NCBI RefSeq assembly: GCF_007990935.1
Contig: NZ_BJXJ01000002.1
Span: 162,424 to 226,423, forward strand
Reading direction: 5' to 3'
Source: Vibrio sagamiensis NBRC 104589
GTDB lineage: Bacteria; Pseudomonadota; Gammaproteobacteria; Enterobacterales; Vibrionaceae
DNA length: 64,000 nt
Shown piece after piece: positions 51,688-63,618 of this stretch. The notes under the pieces were generated by a model. That model did not search any database. It saw only the letters and a program-made list of their open reading frames with translations, and was not told where the DNA came from. Each line of letters starts with the position of its first letter. Position 1 is the stretch's first letter. Made by a program: the position numbers and the translations under genes.

Positions 51688-53045
51688 TAAGTTTTTTGTT
51701 TCAGTTGTTCGAGAAGCTTGCTATGGATACCACCAAAGCCACCATTACTCATCACAAGAATTTGGTCGCCAGGTTGCGATCTTTCGACGATTTTCGCAAC
51801 AAAAGTATCCATTTCTGCATCAACAAACGCAGGCTGTTCACACTGTTCGGCAATCTCTTGTACAGACCATTCAATGTTATCTGGTTGAAAAAGAAATACT
51901 TCATCTGCATTATGCAGAGAAGATGCCAAAGTATTCTTATGAACACCGCGCTTCATCGTTGCAGAACTAGGCTCCAAAACGGCAAGAATTCGCTGTTTAC
52001 CCACCTTATTACGTAAACCACCTAAAGTCAGTTCAATCGCTGTTGGATGATGAGCAAAATCATCATAAACCGTCACGCCCTGCTCTTCACCTTTCAGCTC
52101 TAAGCGACGTTTGGTATTAATAAAACGCCCAAGAGCCTGACAAGCCAGCTCGGGGACAACACCAACATGACGCGCAGCGGCAATCGCCATCAAAGCGTTA
52201 TCTACGTTGTGATCACCTACGAGGTTCCAATCGACAAAGCCTACGGTCTCACCTTGTAGTGACACCTCAAACTTAGAACCATCAACAACCAATTTGTGCG
52301 CTTGCCAATCACCAGCGATACCAGTGAACTGCGTTTTTGTCCAACAACCGCGAGCAAGCACGTCTTTTAACGATGGATCTTGCTGCGGAGCAAGGAGTAA
52401 ACCATTCTCCGGAACAGTGCGCACTAAGTGGTGGAATTGACGCTTGATCGCCTCTAGATCGTCGAAAATATCCGCATGATCGAATTCAAGGTTATTCATG
52501 ATCAATGTGCGCGGGTGGTAGTGAACAAACTTAGAGCGTTTATCAAAAAACGCACTGTCATATTCATCCGCTTCGACCACAAAAAACATACTTTCCCCTA
52601 ATCGAGCTGACACACCAAAGTTGCCTAATACTCCACCGACGAGGAAACCCGGCTGATAACCACAATCTTCTAAGATCCAAGCCAGCATGCTTGAAGTGGT
52701 TGTTTTACCGTGTGTTCCTGATACAGCCAGCACCCAGCGCTCACGGAGTAAAAACTCCTGTAACCATTGTGGACCAGAGGTATAACGCATATTCTTATTA
52801 AGCACAGCTTCAACACAGGGGTTACCTCGGCTCATCGCATTACCAATCACAACTAAATCAGGTTGAGGCTCAAGCTGCTTAGGATCAAATCCTTGGATTA
52901 TTTCAATACCTTGAGACTCTAATAGAGTACTCATTGGGGGATAAACATTCGCGTCAGAGCCCGTCACTTTATGGCCTAGCTGGCGGGCTAAAATAGCTGC
53001 ACCGCCCATAAACGTGCCACAGATGCCCAAGATATGAATATGCAT
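51687..53045 (-). CDS. mpl: UDP-N-acetylmuramate:tripeptide ligase Mpl
   Basis: 452 residues. Recycles murein tripeptide by ligating it to UDP-MurNAc. Mur-ligase family: an N-terminal Rossmann part starting [15 protein letters not shown], the ATP P-loop GTHGKTTT (110-117), [25 protein letters not shown] and [10 protein letters not shown] typical of MurC/Mpl. Divergent from fbp, its usual neighbour. Confidence 0.96.
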   Translation of the reverse strand: MHIHILGICGTFMGGAAILARQLGHKVTGSDANVYPPMSTLLESQGIEIIQGFDPKQLEPQPDLVVIGNAMSRGNPCVEAVLNKNMRYTSGPQWLQEFLLRERWVLAVSGTHGKTTTSSMLAWILEDCGYQPGFLVGGVLGNFGVSARLGESMFFVVEADEYDSAFFDKRSKFVHYHPRTLIMNNLEFDHADIFDDLEAIKRQFHHLVRTVPENGLLLAPQQDPSLKDVLARGCWTKTQFTGIAGDWQAHKLVVDGSKFEVSLQGETVGFVDWNLVGDHNVDNALMAIAAARHVGVVPELACQALGRFINTKRRLELKGEEQGVTVYDDFAHHPTAIELTLGGLRNKVGKQRILAVLEPSSATMKRGVHKNTLASSLHNADEVFLFQPDNIEWSVQEIAEQCEQPAFVDAEMDTFVAKIVERSQPGDQILVMSNGGFGGIHSKLLEQLKQKT

Positions 53046-54378
<1,333 letters not shown>

Positions 54379-54403
54379 GAGTAAACCAAGATCTTAGTTC
54401 AAC

Positions 54404-54431
54404 GCAGCAGCAGTTTACCTGCTGCATTTTT
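54404..54431 (+). terminator. Terminator of fbp
   Basis: GCAGCAG and CTGCTGC stem with a short T-rich loop, followed by ATTTTTG. Confidence 0.75.
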
Positions 54432-54496
54432 GTCGCTAAAGTAAAGCAACAATTCACATCAATGACTACCTCATTTCACTGAAAAGGAACATTCAA

Positions 54497-55021
54497 ATGA
54501 GTCTGAAAAATATACCAGCAGGTCTATCCCTTCCAGAAGACATCTACGTTGTTATCGAGATCCCAGCAAATGCCGATCCAATTAAATATGAAGTAGATAA
54601 AGACACTGGTGCTGTATTTGTCGACCGTTTCATGTCAGCCCCAATGTTCTACCCATGCAACTACGGCTATGTAAGCAACACTCTTTCTCTCGATGGTGAT
54701 CCAGTAGATGTACTGGTTCCAACTCCTTACCCATTAATGCCAGGCTCTGTGATTCGTTGTCGTCCTGTTGGCGTACTGAGAATGACGGATGAATCTGGTG
54801 AAGATGCAAAAGTGTTTGCGGTTCCGCACTCAAAAATCTCAAAAGAATACGATCATATTCAAAACGTCGACGACATCCCTGAACTATTGAAAGCACAGAT
54901 CACTCAGTTCTTTGAACGCTATAAAGAGCTTGAAGATGGCAAATGGGTGAAAGTTGATGGTTGGGCAGATGTTGACGCCGCTAAAGCAGAAATCCTAGAG
55001 TCTTACCAGCGAGTAAAATAG
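54497..55021 (+). CDS. ppa: Inorganic pyrophosphatase
   Basis: 174 residues, soluble family I enzyme (PPi to 2 Pi). The signature [11 protein letters not shown] (about 64-74) carries the Mg-binding aspartates; [10 protein letters not shown] and KYEVDKDTG are typical. AAAAGGAA lies upstream of the ATG. Monocistronic. Confidence 0.97.
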   Translation: MSLKNIPAGLSLPEDIYVVIEIPANADPIKYEVDKDTGAVFVDRFMSAPMFYPCNYGYVSNTLSLDGDPVDVLVPTPYPLMPGSVIRCRPVGVLRMTDESGEDAKVFAVPHSKISKEYDHIQNVDDIPELLKAQITQFFERYKELEDGKWVKVDGWADVDAAKAEILESYQRVK

Positions 55022-55048
55022 AGACATATCTTTGACACCTAAAAACAT

Positions 55049-55077
55049 ATACCCAGGTGAATCAATCACTTGGGTAT
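55049..55077. terminator. Palindrome after ppa (terminator and repeat-like)
   Basis: ATACCCAGGTGA (55049-55060) pairs with TCACTTGGGTAT (55066-55077), one G-U, loop ATCAA. It resembles the two ends of the longer dispersed repeats brought together, and may serve as terminator for ppa. Confidence 0.6.
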
Positions 55078-55114
55078 TTCCTTACCAGACAATGCATCAC
55101 TACTCTATATACGA

Positions 55115-55462
55115 TTAAACACGCTGACACCAATCACCAGAAGCGATTTCTTCGTTTAACACTTCTGCGCCTTGGTATAAATAAATCCAAGACAAACCAA
55201 ACGGCGTCCCAATGAATTCTCGACGATATTCAATCGGGACATCCTCGAGTTTATCCAACTCGTCTAACGTCTCATTATCAATTAAGTAAATCTCACCTAA
55301 TACAGATTTTTGTCCTGTGGACAATGCAGGGTATGGGCCAAGGTCATACAGTGCAAACTGAGCATCTGTTCTATGATGCCCAAGAAACTCTGCATGTTTT
55401 AAAAAGCTGTGATGGCACTCTCCTTGACGTAGTGTGCCATAAACAAAGACCAAATGTTGCAT
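55115..55462 (-). CDS. ytfP: Gamma-glutamylcyclotransferase-like protein YtfP
   Basis: 115 residues from the ATG at 55462, chosen for AAGGAG six bases upstream; the frame is open 12 codons further. The GGCT-like fold motif VFVYGTLRQGE is at the N-terminus, and VLGEIYLIDNETLDELDKLED contains the family acidic residue. Small members of this family are of uncertain substrate. Neighbour of tamAB, as in E. coli. Confidence 0.9.
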   Translation of the reverse strand: MQHLVFVYGTLRQGECHHSFLKHAEFLGHHRTDAQFALYDLGPYPALSTGQKSVLGEIYLIDNETLDELDKLEDVPIEYRREFIGTPFGLSWIYLYQGAEVLNEEIASGDWCQRV

Positions 55463-55580
55463 AAGCTCTCCTTTATTCCTTTCCATCACAATGTGCAAAG
55501 CAGGTTTTTATAATAACGGCTTACCCTGTAGCAACCTAAGATATGAGCATATATAAAACAAAAGCATCTAATAAGATCAA

Positions 55581-58500
55581 CTAGTTAAAATCAAATTGAT
55601 ATAATAGATCTACCGCACTATCAACTCCCGACACAGCCTCAACATAAAGATCTTTCAGTAAACGATAGCGCACCGTGAATTCACCAAGTGAGTTAAAAAT
55701 ACCAACCCCATATTTCACTTGTAAACCAGGAAGAATATAGCCGCTCACCGTAACCTGAGAGTCATCACCTACTCCTGCTGTATCTAATTGTAGATCTTCC
55801 ACTCCAAATGCCTCCCCAATCTGGCCAACAACTTGGCCACTCTGAGCTAAGCTCAAGCCAATAAGAGCCGTGGTCATCGCATTATCGCCTGATTCAGCAT
55901 CCAACTTTTGGCCACGCAATAGATAAGAAAGTGCATTGGCTTGTGACATCGCTGGTTGAGAAAATACCTCAACTTTCGGTTCGTTGGCCGGTCCAGTGAC
56001 GTTAATCCCTGCAATAACATCATCTTGAGTATTGTCTGGATTGCGTATTGCTTTAATTGCTATATAAGGCTGATCGACAGGACCATTCATTAAGATTTTT
56101 CCTTTCTCAATCTGCAAATCTTGACCAAATGATCGATAAGAACCATCAATGATATTTACTTCACCAACGATAAATGGTCCTTTATCTTTCTGGGTAACAT
56201 TAAGCTTACCTTGTAGATTACCGTTAAGTCCAAACGCGGAGAATTCAAAGTCTTTACCGATATCGATATCAACATCTGTGACGACCTTAAAAGGTAATTT
56301 TGCCGTGTTATTAAGAGGTCGAACATTGGCACTTAAAATAACGGTATCAGAGGAGACCTTTACCGCACTAGGGGGTAGCTCATCGATCAATATCCGTCCC
56401 CAAGGTAAATGTATTTTACCGTCAATTTTAGCTATGTTTGGCTGAATATTTATCGTCATATTAGGCTCAACAATCGCTTTACCTATTGGAGATAAATCCA
56501 CTTTTAATTCTTTAGCAAAAACATGAGCACTTGAATGCCAATTATATAAATCCTGCCAATCCGCCGCACCATCAACGGATAGTTTTCCATCTGGAGTAAT
56601 AATATCGACATTTAGTTCAGCTTGATGTCCCTTAAAGTCGAGTACCATTTGACCAGAATTAATATCAATCGGCGTCACTTCCCCTTGGAGCTTGAGTTGG
56701 TTAAGCGTAACATGACCATTGATTTTAGGATGCATAATGTCTCCTGATAAGGCTAAATCAGAATCAAGACTGGCTTTCATCTCACTAAACTCTCCCAACA
56801 ATGGTGATAAGAAGTCTAAGTTAAAAGTAGAAACCGAAACTTGGCCACCAATAGTTGCATCATCAGTAGACACATTATTCAGCATCAGATCACCAGAAAT
56901 AGCTCCGTTGTCTGTGACATCGAGCAACCATTTTGTGGTTAATTTATCTTCTGCCAACTTAGCTTTGAGATTTATCTCATTCCACTTTATTGTGATAGGT
57001 TCATCCAGTTTTTGAACGACTTTTCCTTCTGGAATAGTAATAATTGCATTCAACTCAGGCTTTGTTTCAGGAGCCCATTTCGCATAGATATCAGCATCCA
57101 AAGCACCATGTAATTGAGTTTCTTTGGGTAAAAAATTGTCGATTTGGTCGAAGTTAAAATTACTGATTGCTAACGCCACTTCTCCTTTTTTACCTAATGT
57201 AACATCTTGAGTTAGACATATTTTGGATTCAGCTTGCAACCAACAATTTGCCTGAACATCGACGAGTTGCTTGTCAATATTTGCCGTTATTTGTGTTGGT
57301 TTTTCTAAAACCCATGGGCCTTGAGGCGTACCTAGAGCAAGGCGTTGTATTGATCCATCCCAGATCAATTCTGGTTTTTGTTTCAAACGACCTTCAATCT
57401 CAACATGGCTAGCCAATTTTTCTGACGTTAAATCCCATATAAGTTTATGGCTTTGTTCATCTCCGGATAAAGACACATCCGTACGTTGAACATGCTGGCC
57501 ATCATAAAAAATATTTTTCACCACTAAATTAAGATTTGCTTTAGGATTTGGAAAAGGAGCGACGTTTCCCGTTAAGACTGCACTAGCAATTTGTAATTGC
57601 TCTTGCCATTTAAGCTTATTCAGTGACACATCCAGATCAGCTTGTGGCTGCTTCACATTACCACGAATGGCAATGGTACCTACCATATTACCAGCAAGAT
57701 CAGGTATCGTTTTCGCAAGATCGAGGAATTTAACTTCCAAATCCATCAAAATGTCATTGTCTATTTTGCCAGTTACCTGCAACAAATTTGGGCCATGGGA
57801 TAATGTCAATCCTCGAGTGTTCAAGTGGATACTTTCGGTTTTACCTGTTTTATCAATAGCCTCTAATTGCCCTTTGATGTTAAGAGGATAACCACGTAGA
57901 ACCCCATCAATATCGAGCATAGGTAGACTCACTTGCCAACCACCTTGAGATGTTAAAGAGCCTGAAGTTTTCAACTGGCCATTTAAATTTCCTTCAATGT
58001 CTTTCCATTGCAGACCAGGCTGTATGTGTGCCAAGTTTAAATCAGCTTGCCAATTTAGCGGTGCATGCCAGTTGACCATCACGTCACCTGATAGCTCTCC
58101 ACCTAAGGCATTAATCACGATACTTTCTAAATCAATTTGCTCTAAGCTCCCTGTCCCCTTTACGTTCACACCCACAGCAGGGATATCTTTCCCCAAGGCT
58201 TCTCCTTGTAAAGAGAGGCTATAATCGTTTAGGGAACCTTTTGCTTCGACGTTAGACAGCGAAAATTGATAATCACTTTTACCAACAAGTGGCCATTGTG
58301 CTTTAACTTTGTTCAACGTGAGCTCAAAGGGTACATCTGGTTTTAATGGTTGAAGTTGAGCGTGAATTTCAGCCGTCGCAACCTCAGTTAATGAAGCTTG
58401 AATTTCAAGATCGGCAACACTTCCCGAAACTGATAAAGCCAGTTTTTGTCCTTTAACATTCGCTTGCTTGATTAATCCGTCTACTTGCGCTTGAAGTGGA

Positions 58501-59348
58501 TAGTTTGCAGATAATGTCAGCTGCGTACTGAGTTCTGCATCAATCTCTGGCATTTTGAGTTCAAGGTTCCGCACATTAACTTTATCACCACCCGCTTCTG
58601 CTTCGATACCTAAATGGTTCACAGTGAATGGTGTTTGACCATTCAATTGAAAGTCATTGATATCCAAACGTTGAAGCTTGATCTTAAGAGGGAGCCAAAT
58701 TTCAGGTAAAACAATTTGCTTGGTTGCTCCTCCAGATGTTACTGCGACGTTGCTTGATGTGTTTGGGCTGGTATGACTCTTTGCAGGCAGGGAAACATTG
58801 ATAACATTGAGCATCGTTGGTTCAACCACCAAGCGATCACCTTGTATAGATAATGCTGTTGAAAAATCTTGCCAATCTATTTTATTACCTAGAATATTCA
58901 GGCTGACTTCGTTCAAATTAACTTTATTAACGAAAATTGGTAGAGGAGAACTCACTCTTTGAGTCGGTGGTTTTTCTTCTACTAGCGATTCCTGTTCAGG
59001 CAACTCTGACACCTGAAAGTCTACACCTTGCAAAGTAACTTCATTAATACATACTCTTATATTGAGTAAGCATTGCGCATCTATCGCCAATGTAACACGA
59101 TCTGCCTTAGCATTAATATGTAAACTATCATCTAAAAATGTCACATTATTTAAGGAAAAGCCCGGAAATAATGCACCTTGAGCTTGTTCAACCTTCAGCT
59201 GTGGTAGTATTTTCTCTGTTCCCCACAAAACCAGTTGTAAACCCGATTGGGTGAATAAGCCAACACCCAGACAAATACTCAGGAATAATATTAAACTTAA
59301 CAAAGCGAAAGAGAACCATTTCATCCACTTAAACGAGAGAGTCATCAT
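55581..59348 (-). CDS. tamB: Translocation and assembly module protein TamB
   Basis: 1255 residues. One N-terminal membrane helix (about 10-32) anchors a long periplasmic beta-taco that spans to the outer membrane; AsmA-like protein that works with TamA and is implicated in phospholipid transport and autotransporter assembly. The conserved C-terminal DUF490 region includes ADWQDLYNWHSSAHVFA, LPFKVVTDVDIDIGKDFEFSAFGLNGNLQG and LQVKYGVGIFNSLGEFTVRYRL. The start overlaps tamA by four bases. Confidence 0.95.
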   Translation of the reverse strand: MMTLSFKWMKWFSFALLSLILFLSICLGVGLFTQSGLQLVLWGTEKILPQLKVEQAQGALFPGFSLNNVTFLDDSLHINAKADRVTLAIDAQCLLNIRVCINEVTLQGVDFQVSELPEQESLVEEKPPTQRVSSPLPIFVNKVNLNEVSLNILGNKIDWQDFSTALSIQGDRLVVEPTMLNVINVSLPAKSHTSPNTSSNVAVTSGGATKQIVLPEIWLPLKIKLQRLDINDFQLNGQTPFTVNHLGIEAEAGGDKVNVRNLELKMPEIDAELSTQLTLSANYPLQAQVDGLIKQANVKGQKLALSVSGSVADLEIQASLTEVATAEIHAQLQPLKPDVPFELTLNKVKAQWPLVGKSDYQFSLSNVEAKGSLNDYSLSLQGEALGKDIPAVGVNVKGTGSLEQIDLESIVINALGGELSGDVMVNWHAPLNWQADLNLAHIQPGLQWKDIEGNLNGQLKTSGSLTSQGGWQVSLPMLDIDGVLRGYPLNIKGQLEAIDKTGKTESIHLNTRGLTLSHGPNLLQVTGKIDNDILMDLEVKFLDLAKTIPDLAGNMVGTIAIRGNVKQPQADLDVSLNKLKWQEQLQIASAVLTGNVAPFPNPKANLNLVVKNIFYDGQHVQRTDVSLSGDEQSHKLIWDLTSEKLASHVEIEGRLKQKPELIWDGSIQRLALGTPQGPWVLEKPTQITANIDKQLVDVQANCWLQAESKICLTQDVTLGKKGEVALAISNFNFDQIDNFLPKETQLHGALDADIYAKWAPETKPELNAIITIPEGKVVQKLDEPITIKWNEINLKAKLAEDKLTTKWLLDVTDNGAISGDLMLNNVSTDDATIGGQVSVSTFNLDFLSPLLGEFSEMKASLDSDLALSGDIMHPKINGHVTLNQLKLQGEVTPIDINSGQMVLDFKGHQAELNVDIITPDGKLSVDGAADWQDLYNWHSSAHVFAKELKVDLSPIGKAIVEPNMTINIQPNIAKIDGKIHLPWGRILIDELPPSAVKVSSDTVILSANVRPLNNTAKLPFKVVTDVDIDIGKDFEFSAFGLNGNLQGKLNVTQKDKGPFIVGEVNIIDGSYRSFGQDLQIEKGKILMNGPVDQPYIAIKAIRNPDNTQDDVIAGINVTGPANEPKVEVFSQPAMSQANALSYLLRGQKLDAESGDNAMTTALIGLSLAQSGQVVGQIGEAFGVEDLQLDTAGVGDDSQVTVSGYILPGLQVKYGVGIFNSLGEFTVRYRLLKDLYVEAVSGVDSAVDLLYQFDFN

Positions 59349-61060
59349 AATTCAGGCCCCAAAGAGAAGTGAAGACGAAATTCTGGTCTGGGTTTCTCAT
59401 CTAATCCCCAAGCAAAATCTAAACTGACTGGCCCAACAGGAGAGCCCCAACGAATCCCTAGACCAGCCCCTCTCATCCATTTAGGTTTTTCATTAAAAGC
59501 ATCACCAATATCATAAAATACAGCACCCCACCAATCGCCATAAAGCCGGTATTGATACTCCAATGTACTGGTAAGAAAGTATTTCGCCCCGGTCAGAGCA
59601 CCACTAGCGTCAGTTGGTGAAATAGACTCATATTTGTATCCTCGAATGCTATTATCACCACCAGCAAAAAAACGTAGAGACGGAGATAATTTATCTAATT
59701 CATGGGTCAAGTTAGCACCACCATCTAAGCGAAATAGACCTCGGTTATTTTTGCCGATAGAGCGAATCCAAGATGTTCGGCCTAGTAAGCGTAAGATTTG
59801 AGTTTCAGATAACAGTTTAGGGTCGCCATACTCAATCTTGAGACTTTGTTTATCTCCCCACATTGGCATATTACCACCACGGGTACGAGTACGAGAGAAA
59901 GAGACACCAGGCAGGACAAATTGCACACCATCATCTTGCAAGCCTTGGGAAAAATTTTCATACAAATGACGAACATATAGGGTTTTATGCCAACCATGAT
60001 CGCTTAACCAATGACGTTCTAAAGAGAAAGTAGATTCCAAGCTTTCAGTATCGCTTCTATCCAGATGACGTAAACCTAACTGAGTCTGATAATATTCATG
60101 CTGGACATCCGCTAATGGAATTTTATAGCTAGCAGTAATAGTCTGTTCAGGTTTAGACAAAGCCAGTGCGGTATTAAAGCTATGACCACGTCCACTGACC
60201 CAAGGTTTCTTCCATTTTAGAGTGCCACGAATGCCGATATTAGTAGAATAACCCAGACCTGTTTCTAACTGATTTTTGGCCGCTGGCGCAAGGGCAACTT
60301 TAATCGGTAAGTCTCGCCCATCGTCGAGCTTGGTTAAATCAGGCTCTACAAATACTGATGAAAACCAATCTGTATTTGATAAGTTTTGATTATACTGCCC
60401 AATTTCAGACACTAAATACGGCTGCCCATTCTCAAATGGGCTAAGTGAATCTACCCTATCTTGCCAAATTTGACTGCCAGTAATCTCCAAAGAACCAAAA
60501 TGGTAACGAATACCACTGTTATAATGTAAACGTATTTTTGCTTCATTTAACTCAGGAATAACTTCCAATCGACTCAAACTGAAATCACCATTAAAGTAAC
60601 CTCGTTGCAAAGCCAGATTACGAATTCCAGACTTCAAACTGTCGTAATCACCTTGATTGAGTACTTTACCTATTTTTAATGGTGAATCTTGGATTAACTT
60701 TGTGAAAGCTTCATCTTCCTTTGCTTCTCCCTTTAAAGAAATGTCTATCATTTTGATCCGAACTGGCTCTCCAGGAGTAATATTAACTACCAGATCTTCA
60801 TTATGTTTAGAGAATAAACCGTAGGCAATTTTGGGGTGGTAATAGCCAAGAGCATTAAGGGCTTCTGTAATGCTTTTCTCGACTCTAGAACGAAAACGCA
60901 AAGTATTGGCATAGTCTTTCTTAGGAATAGAAGACAAATAAGCATCAACATTATCTTTTAACTCGTCGTCTATCCCTTTAATCTTAAGAGACATAGTGGC
61001 ATGTGCACTATGAGAAAAAACAAGCAGGCTAGCAATTATTAAGAAAGCTTTTTTTATCAT
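59345..61060 (-). CDS. tamA: Outer-membrane assembly protein TamA
   Basis: 571 residues. Omp85-family protein: signal peptide (MIKKAFLIIASLLVFSHSAHA), three POTRA domains (about 22-265), and a 16-strand barrel with the lid-loop-type FAGGDNSIRGYKY motif and C-terminal strand. It forms an operon with tamB. Divergent from msrA. Confidence 0.95.
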   Translation of the reverse strand: MIKKAFLIIASLLVFSHSAHATMSLKIKGIDDELKDNVDAYLSSIPKKDYANTLRFRSRVEKSITEALNALGYYHPKIAYGLFSKHNEDLVVNITPGEPVRIKMIDISLKGEAKEDEAFTKLIQDSPLKIGKVLNQGDYDSLKSGIRNLALQRGYFNGDFSLSRLEVIPELNEAKIRLHYNSGIRYHFGSLEITGSQIWQDRVDSLSPFENGQPYLVSEIGQYNQNLSNTDWFSSVFVEPDLTKLDDGRDLPIKVALAPAAKNQLETGLGYSTNIGIRGTLKWKKPWVSGRGHSFNTALALSKPEQTITASYKIPLADVQHEYYQTQLGLRHLDRSDTESLESTFSLERHWLSDHGWHKTLYVRHLYENFSQGLQDDGVQFVLPGVSFSRTRTRGGNMPMWGDKQSLKIEYGDPKLLSETQILRLLGRTSWIRSIGKNNRGLFRLDGGANLTHELDKLSPSLRFFAGGDNSIRGYKYESISPTDASGALTGAKYFLTSTLEYQYRLYGDWWGAVFYDIGDAFNEKPKWMRGAGLGIRWGSPVGPVSLDFAWGLDEKPRPEFRLHFSLGPEL

Positions 61061-61228
61061 GCTTTTTAGTTGAATGGATGAATAAACGTAAACAATGATA
61101 GCGTCAATTTAAAGCTAAGTCTGTAATAGTACAGGTTGTATCGAAATTAATGTCACTAAAACGCAAAATTAAAACAACATATCTACTCTATATCCATATG
61201 ATTTGAGCGCATCACAAGGCAAAACACC

Positions 61229-61867
61229 ATGTTAACAAATAAAGAAAGCATCATTAGTGCAAAAAATGCTCTACCAGGCAGAAGTTCACCAATACAAATC
61301 GAACCAATCCATTTTGTTAATCAATCGGACTTATTTGCACCACTAGCAGCAAACCAACAAGTTATTTTATTAGGTATGGGCTGTTTTTGGGGCGCAGAGC
61401 GCTTATTTTGGCAACAATCAGGCATTATATCCACGTCAGTAGGCTATTCAGGCGGTTATACTCCTAATCCTACATACGACGAGGTATGTTCAGGCCTGAC
61501 TGGTCATACCGAAGTGGTACGAGTTGTTTTCGACCAAAAAATTACAACATTAGAGCAGATATTGAGCTTATTCTGGGAGAAACACAATCCTACCCAAGGC
61601 ATGCGTCAAGGCAACGACCTAGGTAGTCAATATCGTTCTGCAATTTACACCTACTCTGAGCAGCAACAAGCTATTGCAGAACAGTCTAAACAGACTTATC
61701 AACATGTATTAAATCAAGAAAAAACAGGCACTATTAGCACCGAAATCCTCACTGCTGGACCTTACTACTTTGCCGAAACTTACCATCAGCAATATTTAGC
61801 TAAAAACCCAAATGGCTACTGTGGTTTAAGTGGAACAGGAGTTTGTTTCCCTGTTCCTGACGAGTGA
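61229..61867 (+). CDS. msrA: Peptide methionine-(S)-sulfoxide reductase MsrA
   Basis: 212 residues, the E. coli MsrA length. Repairs oxidised methionine. The catalytic Cys52 lies in GMGCFWGAERLFW, with GGYTPNPTYDEVCSGLTGHTEVV and a C-terminal CGLSGTGVCFP that provides resolving cysteines. Divergent from tamA. Confidence 0.96.
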   Translation: MLTNKESIISAKNALPGRSSPIQIEPIHFVNQSDLFAPLAANQQVILLGMGCFWGAERLFWQQSGIISTSVGYSGGYTPNPTYDEVCSGLTGHTEVVRVVFDQKITTLEQILSLFWEKHNPTQGMRQGNDLGSQYRSAIYTYSEQQQAIAEQSKQTYQHVLNQEKTGTISTEILTAGPYYFAETYHQQYLAKNPNGYCGLSGTGVCFPVPDE

Positions 61868-61921
61868 AAATTACATGAGTTTAAGCGCAAACTTTTAAGC
61901 ATAAGAATAAAAAAATAACAC

Positions 61922-62122
61922 TTATACTGGCAATAATAAGATGGCTCGATTCACTTCGCGAAATACTGATAATAGCTGAGGGTTTTTCACATCAGGGAGT
62001 AGCACTTTTCCGTTATCAAACTCAAATTCTCCGATACCCGCGATCAAAAATCGGCCTTTAAATAAAGTTTTAACAAAACGTGCCACTTGGTTTGGACGAT
62101 AAACAGAAAACTCACGGAACAT
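61922..62122 (-). CDS. ytfK: YtfK-like DUF1107 protein
   Basis: 66 residues from the ATG at 62122, with GAGG five bases upstream; a longer open frame (62182) has no good ribosome-binding site. The sequence (VYRPNQVARFVKTLFKGRFLI, GEFEFDNGKVLLP, REVNRAIL) matches DUF1107/YtfK in length and pattern. E. coli YtfK stimulates (p)ppGpp accumulation through SpoT. The msrA-tamAB-ytfJ-ytfK neighbourhood supports this. Confidence 0.85.
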   Translation of the reverse strand: MFREFSVYRPNQVARFVKTLFKGRFLIAGIGEFEFDNGKVLLPDVKNPQLLSVFREVNRAILLLPV

Positions 62123-62403
62123 AATGACCTCAAAATCCTTGTCAAAGACGATTGCTAATCCAAAGCAATCTTCGCATACCATTTGCGACAGAGATCATTC
62201 TAACAAACTCTAACCAGAAAGAAAATAAACAAACCATCATACTATAAATTATAGGTACTAGCTCGAGAGGATAAATCCAAGTTCAATTTTTAACGATGCA
62301 ACACTTTGGGAGCTTCTAAACAAACCTAGCACCTTGAAGTGGCTCTTAGAGCTGATGAACGGGTATACTTGTAAATTATCCACAAATATGGAATGTACAT
62401 AGC

Positions 62404-62955
62404 ATGAAAGCCAGAATTCTTCTCTCTCTTCTTTTGACCGCGTCTCCAACCTTGGTTCAAGCTCACAACCTTCAATTAGGCCAGCAACTACCTGCGGTAA
62501 CGGTTAATGCTTATGGTGAAATAGTAATGCAAGATAAAGGTGTTGCTTACCAACCATGGAAAACCCAGAGTATGCTCGGCAAGGTACGAGTAATTCAGGC
62601 TATCGCAGGTCGCAGCAGTGCTAAAGAAATGAATGCCCCTTTGATGACCGCGATCACGGCCTCTAAATTCCCTGCAGAAGCCTATCAAACCACCACTATC
62701 ATCAACCAAGATGACGCGATATGGGGAACAGGTTCGTTTGTTAAGTCTTCCGCGCAAGATAGTAAAATACAATTCCCTTGGTCTTCTATGGTGTTGGATG
62801 AAAACGGTATCGTGGCAAATCAATGGGCATTAAAAGAAGAGAGTTCCGCCATTATTGTCCAAGACAAGCAAGGTAATATTTTATTTATCAAGGAAGGGGC
62901 ATTGACGCCTGAAGAAGTGGCCCAAGTACTAGAAATTATTCAGAAAAATATTTAA
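62404..62955 (+). CDS. ytfJ: YtfJ-family exported protein
   Basis: 183 residues with a signal peptide (MKARILLSLLLTASPTLVQA), so periplasmic. The YtfJ family has a thioredoxin-like fold without an obvious CxxC; visible conserved parts are KVRVIQAIAGRSSAKEMNAPLM and IINQDDAIWGTGSFVKSSAQ. The function is unknown. Divergent from ytfK. Confidence 0.88.
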   Translation: MKARILLSLLLTASPTLVQAHNLQLGQQLPAVTVNAYGEIVMQDKGVAYQPWKTQSMLGKVRVIQAIAGRSSAKEMNAPLMTAITASKFPAEAYQTTTIINQDDAIWGTGSFVKSSAQDSKIQFPWSSMVLDENGIVANQWALKEESSAIIVQDKQGNILFIKEGALTPEEVAQVLEIIQKNI

Positions 62956-63115
62956 AATCAGAAAGACTTTCAGTTGATCTTTCAGTAGCCTGGTAACAGA
63001 TAAAGTTGCTAAAATAATATGTTTAATTACACCAATAAATGTATTTATCACTCAGCTATAAATGGGTGTTATTTTTAAGAGATTCAGTTGATTAACTGGA
63101 AAACTATTAATATAC

Positions 63116-63156
63116 GAATCAGAATTATTGTTATATTATAACAATAATTCTGATTC
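63116..63156 (+). promoter_or_regulatory. Zur box in a 41-bp perfect palindrome
   Basis: Nineteen-base arms (GAATCAGAATTATTGTTAT at 63116-63134 and its exact complement at 63138-63156) flank ATT. The core GTTATATTATAAC fits the enterobacterial Zur consensus GTTATANTATAAC. It lies 10 bp before the DUF2607 gene of the zrg zinc-uptake locus. The extra arms beyond the Zur core are unusual. Confidence 0.8.
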
Positions 63157-63166
63157 GGGCGTTAAA

Positions 63167-63472
63167 ATGCATTCTCATTGTAAAGCATATCAAAATCACT
63201 GGCATCGCAAGGTCGCTCTGTTTATTAGTGCGCTTATGCTTGTCTGGAGCTTTGCAACTATCGCTCACCAACTTGATGTCACCCCCGAACACCACACTGA
63301 CCATCATTGCCAATTATTTTCTGGCCTTCAGCACGGTACATTAAAATCTTTACCGATACTGACCCCACCCAGCTTTCATCGTTCCTACTTTGTTGACAGC
63401 CAACAAAAAAGGCAACAGGTTACCTCACTTCTTCCTTCTGCTCGCGATCCACCTTTAATGCTTAATATTTAA
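63167..63472 (+). CDS. DUF2607-type His-rich membrane protein
   Basis: 101 residues from the ATG at 63167; an earlier TTG in the open frame lies inside the palindrome. One hydrophobic segment (VALFISALMLVWSFATIA) is followed by a His-rich stretch HQLDVTPEHHTDHHC, consistent with zinc handling. It resembles the DUF2607 proteins found at the head of the vibrio zrg locus. Probably regulated by Zur. Confidence 0.7.
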   Translation: MHSHCKAYQNHWHRKVALFISALMLVWSFATIAHQLDVTPEHHTDHHCQLFSGLQHGTLKSLPILTPPSFHRSYFVDSQQKRQQVTSLLPSARDPPLMLNI

Positions 63473-63618
63473 CAATGTCTGTCTATTTGCTACCTAAATG
63501 CCCTAAAAAGGCTTGGGTGAATAAACTTAGATATATGAACAAGTAAAAAAACTGCAATAGACTTAAACTAAATTTAAAAATATTAATAACTTTTAAGCCA
63601 AATTAAAGGAATAACACT

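Noticed and set aside
63128..63166. Upstream TTG start of the DUF2607 gene
   Set aside because: It lies inside the Zur palindrome; the ATG at 63167 is the sensible start.
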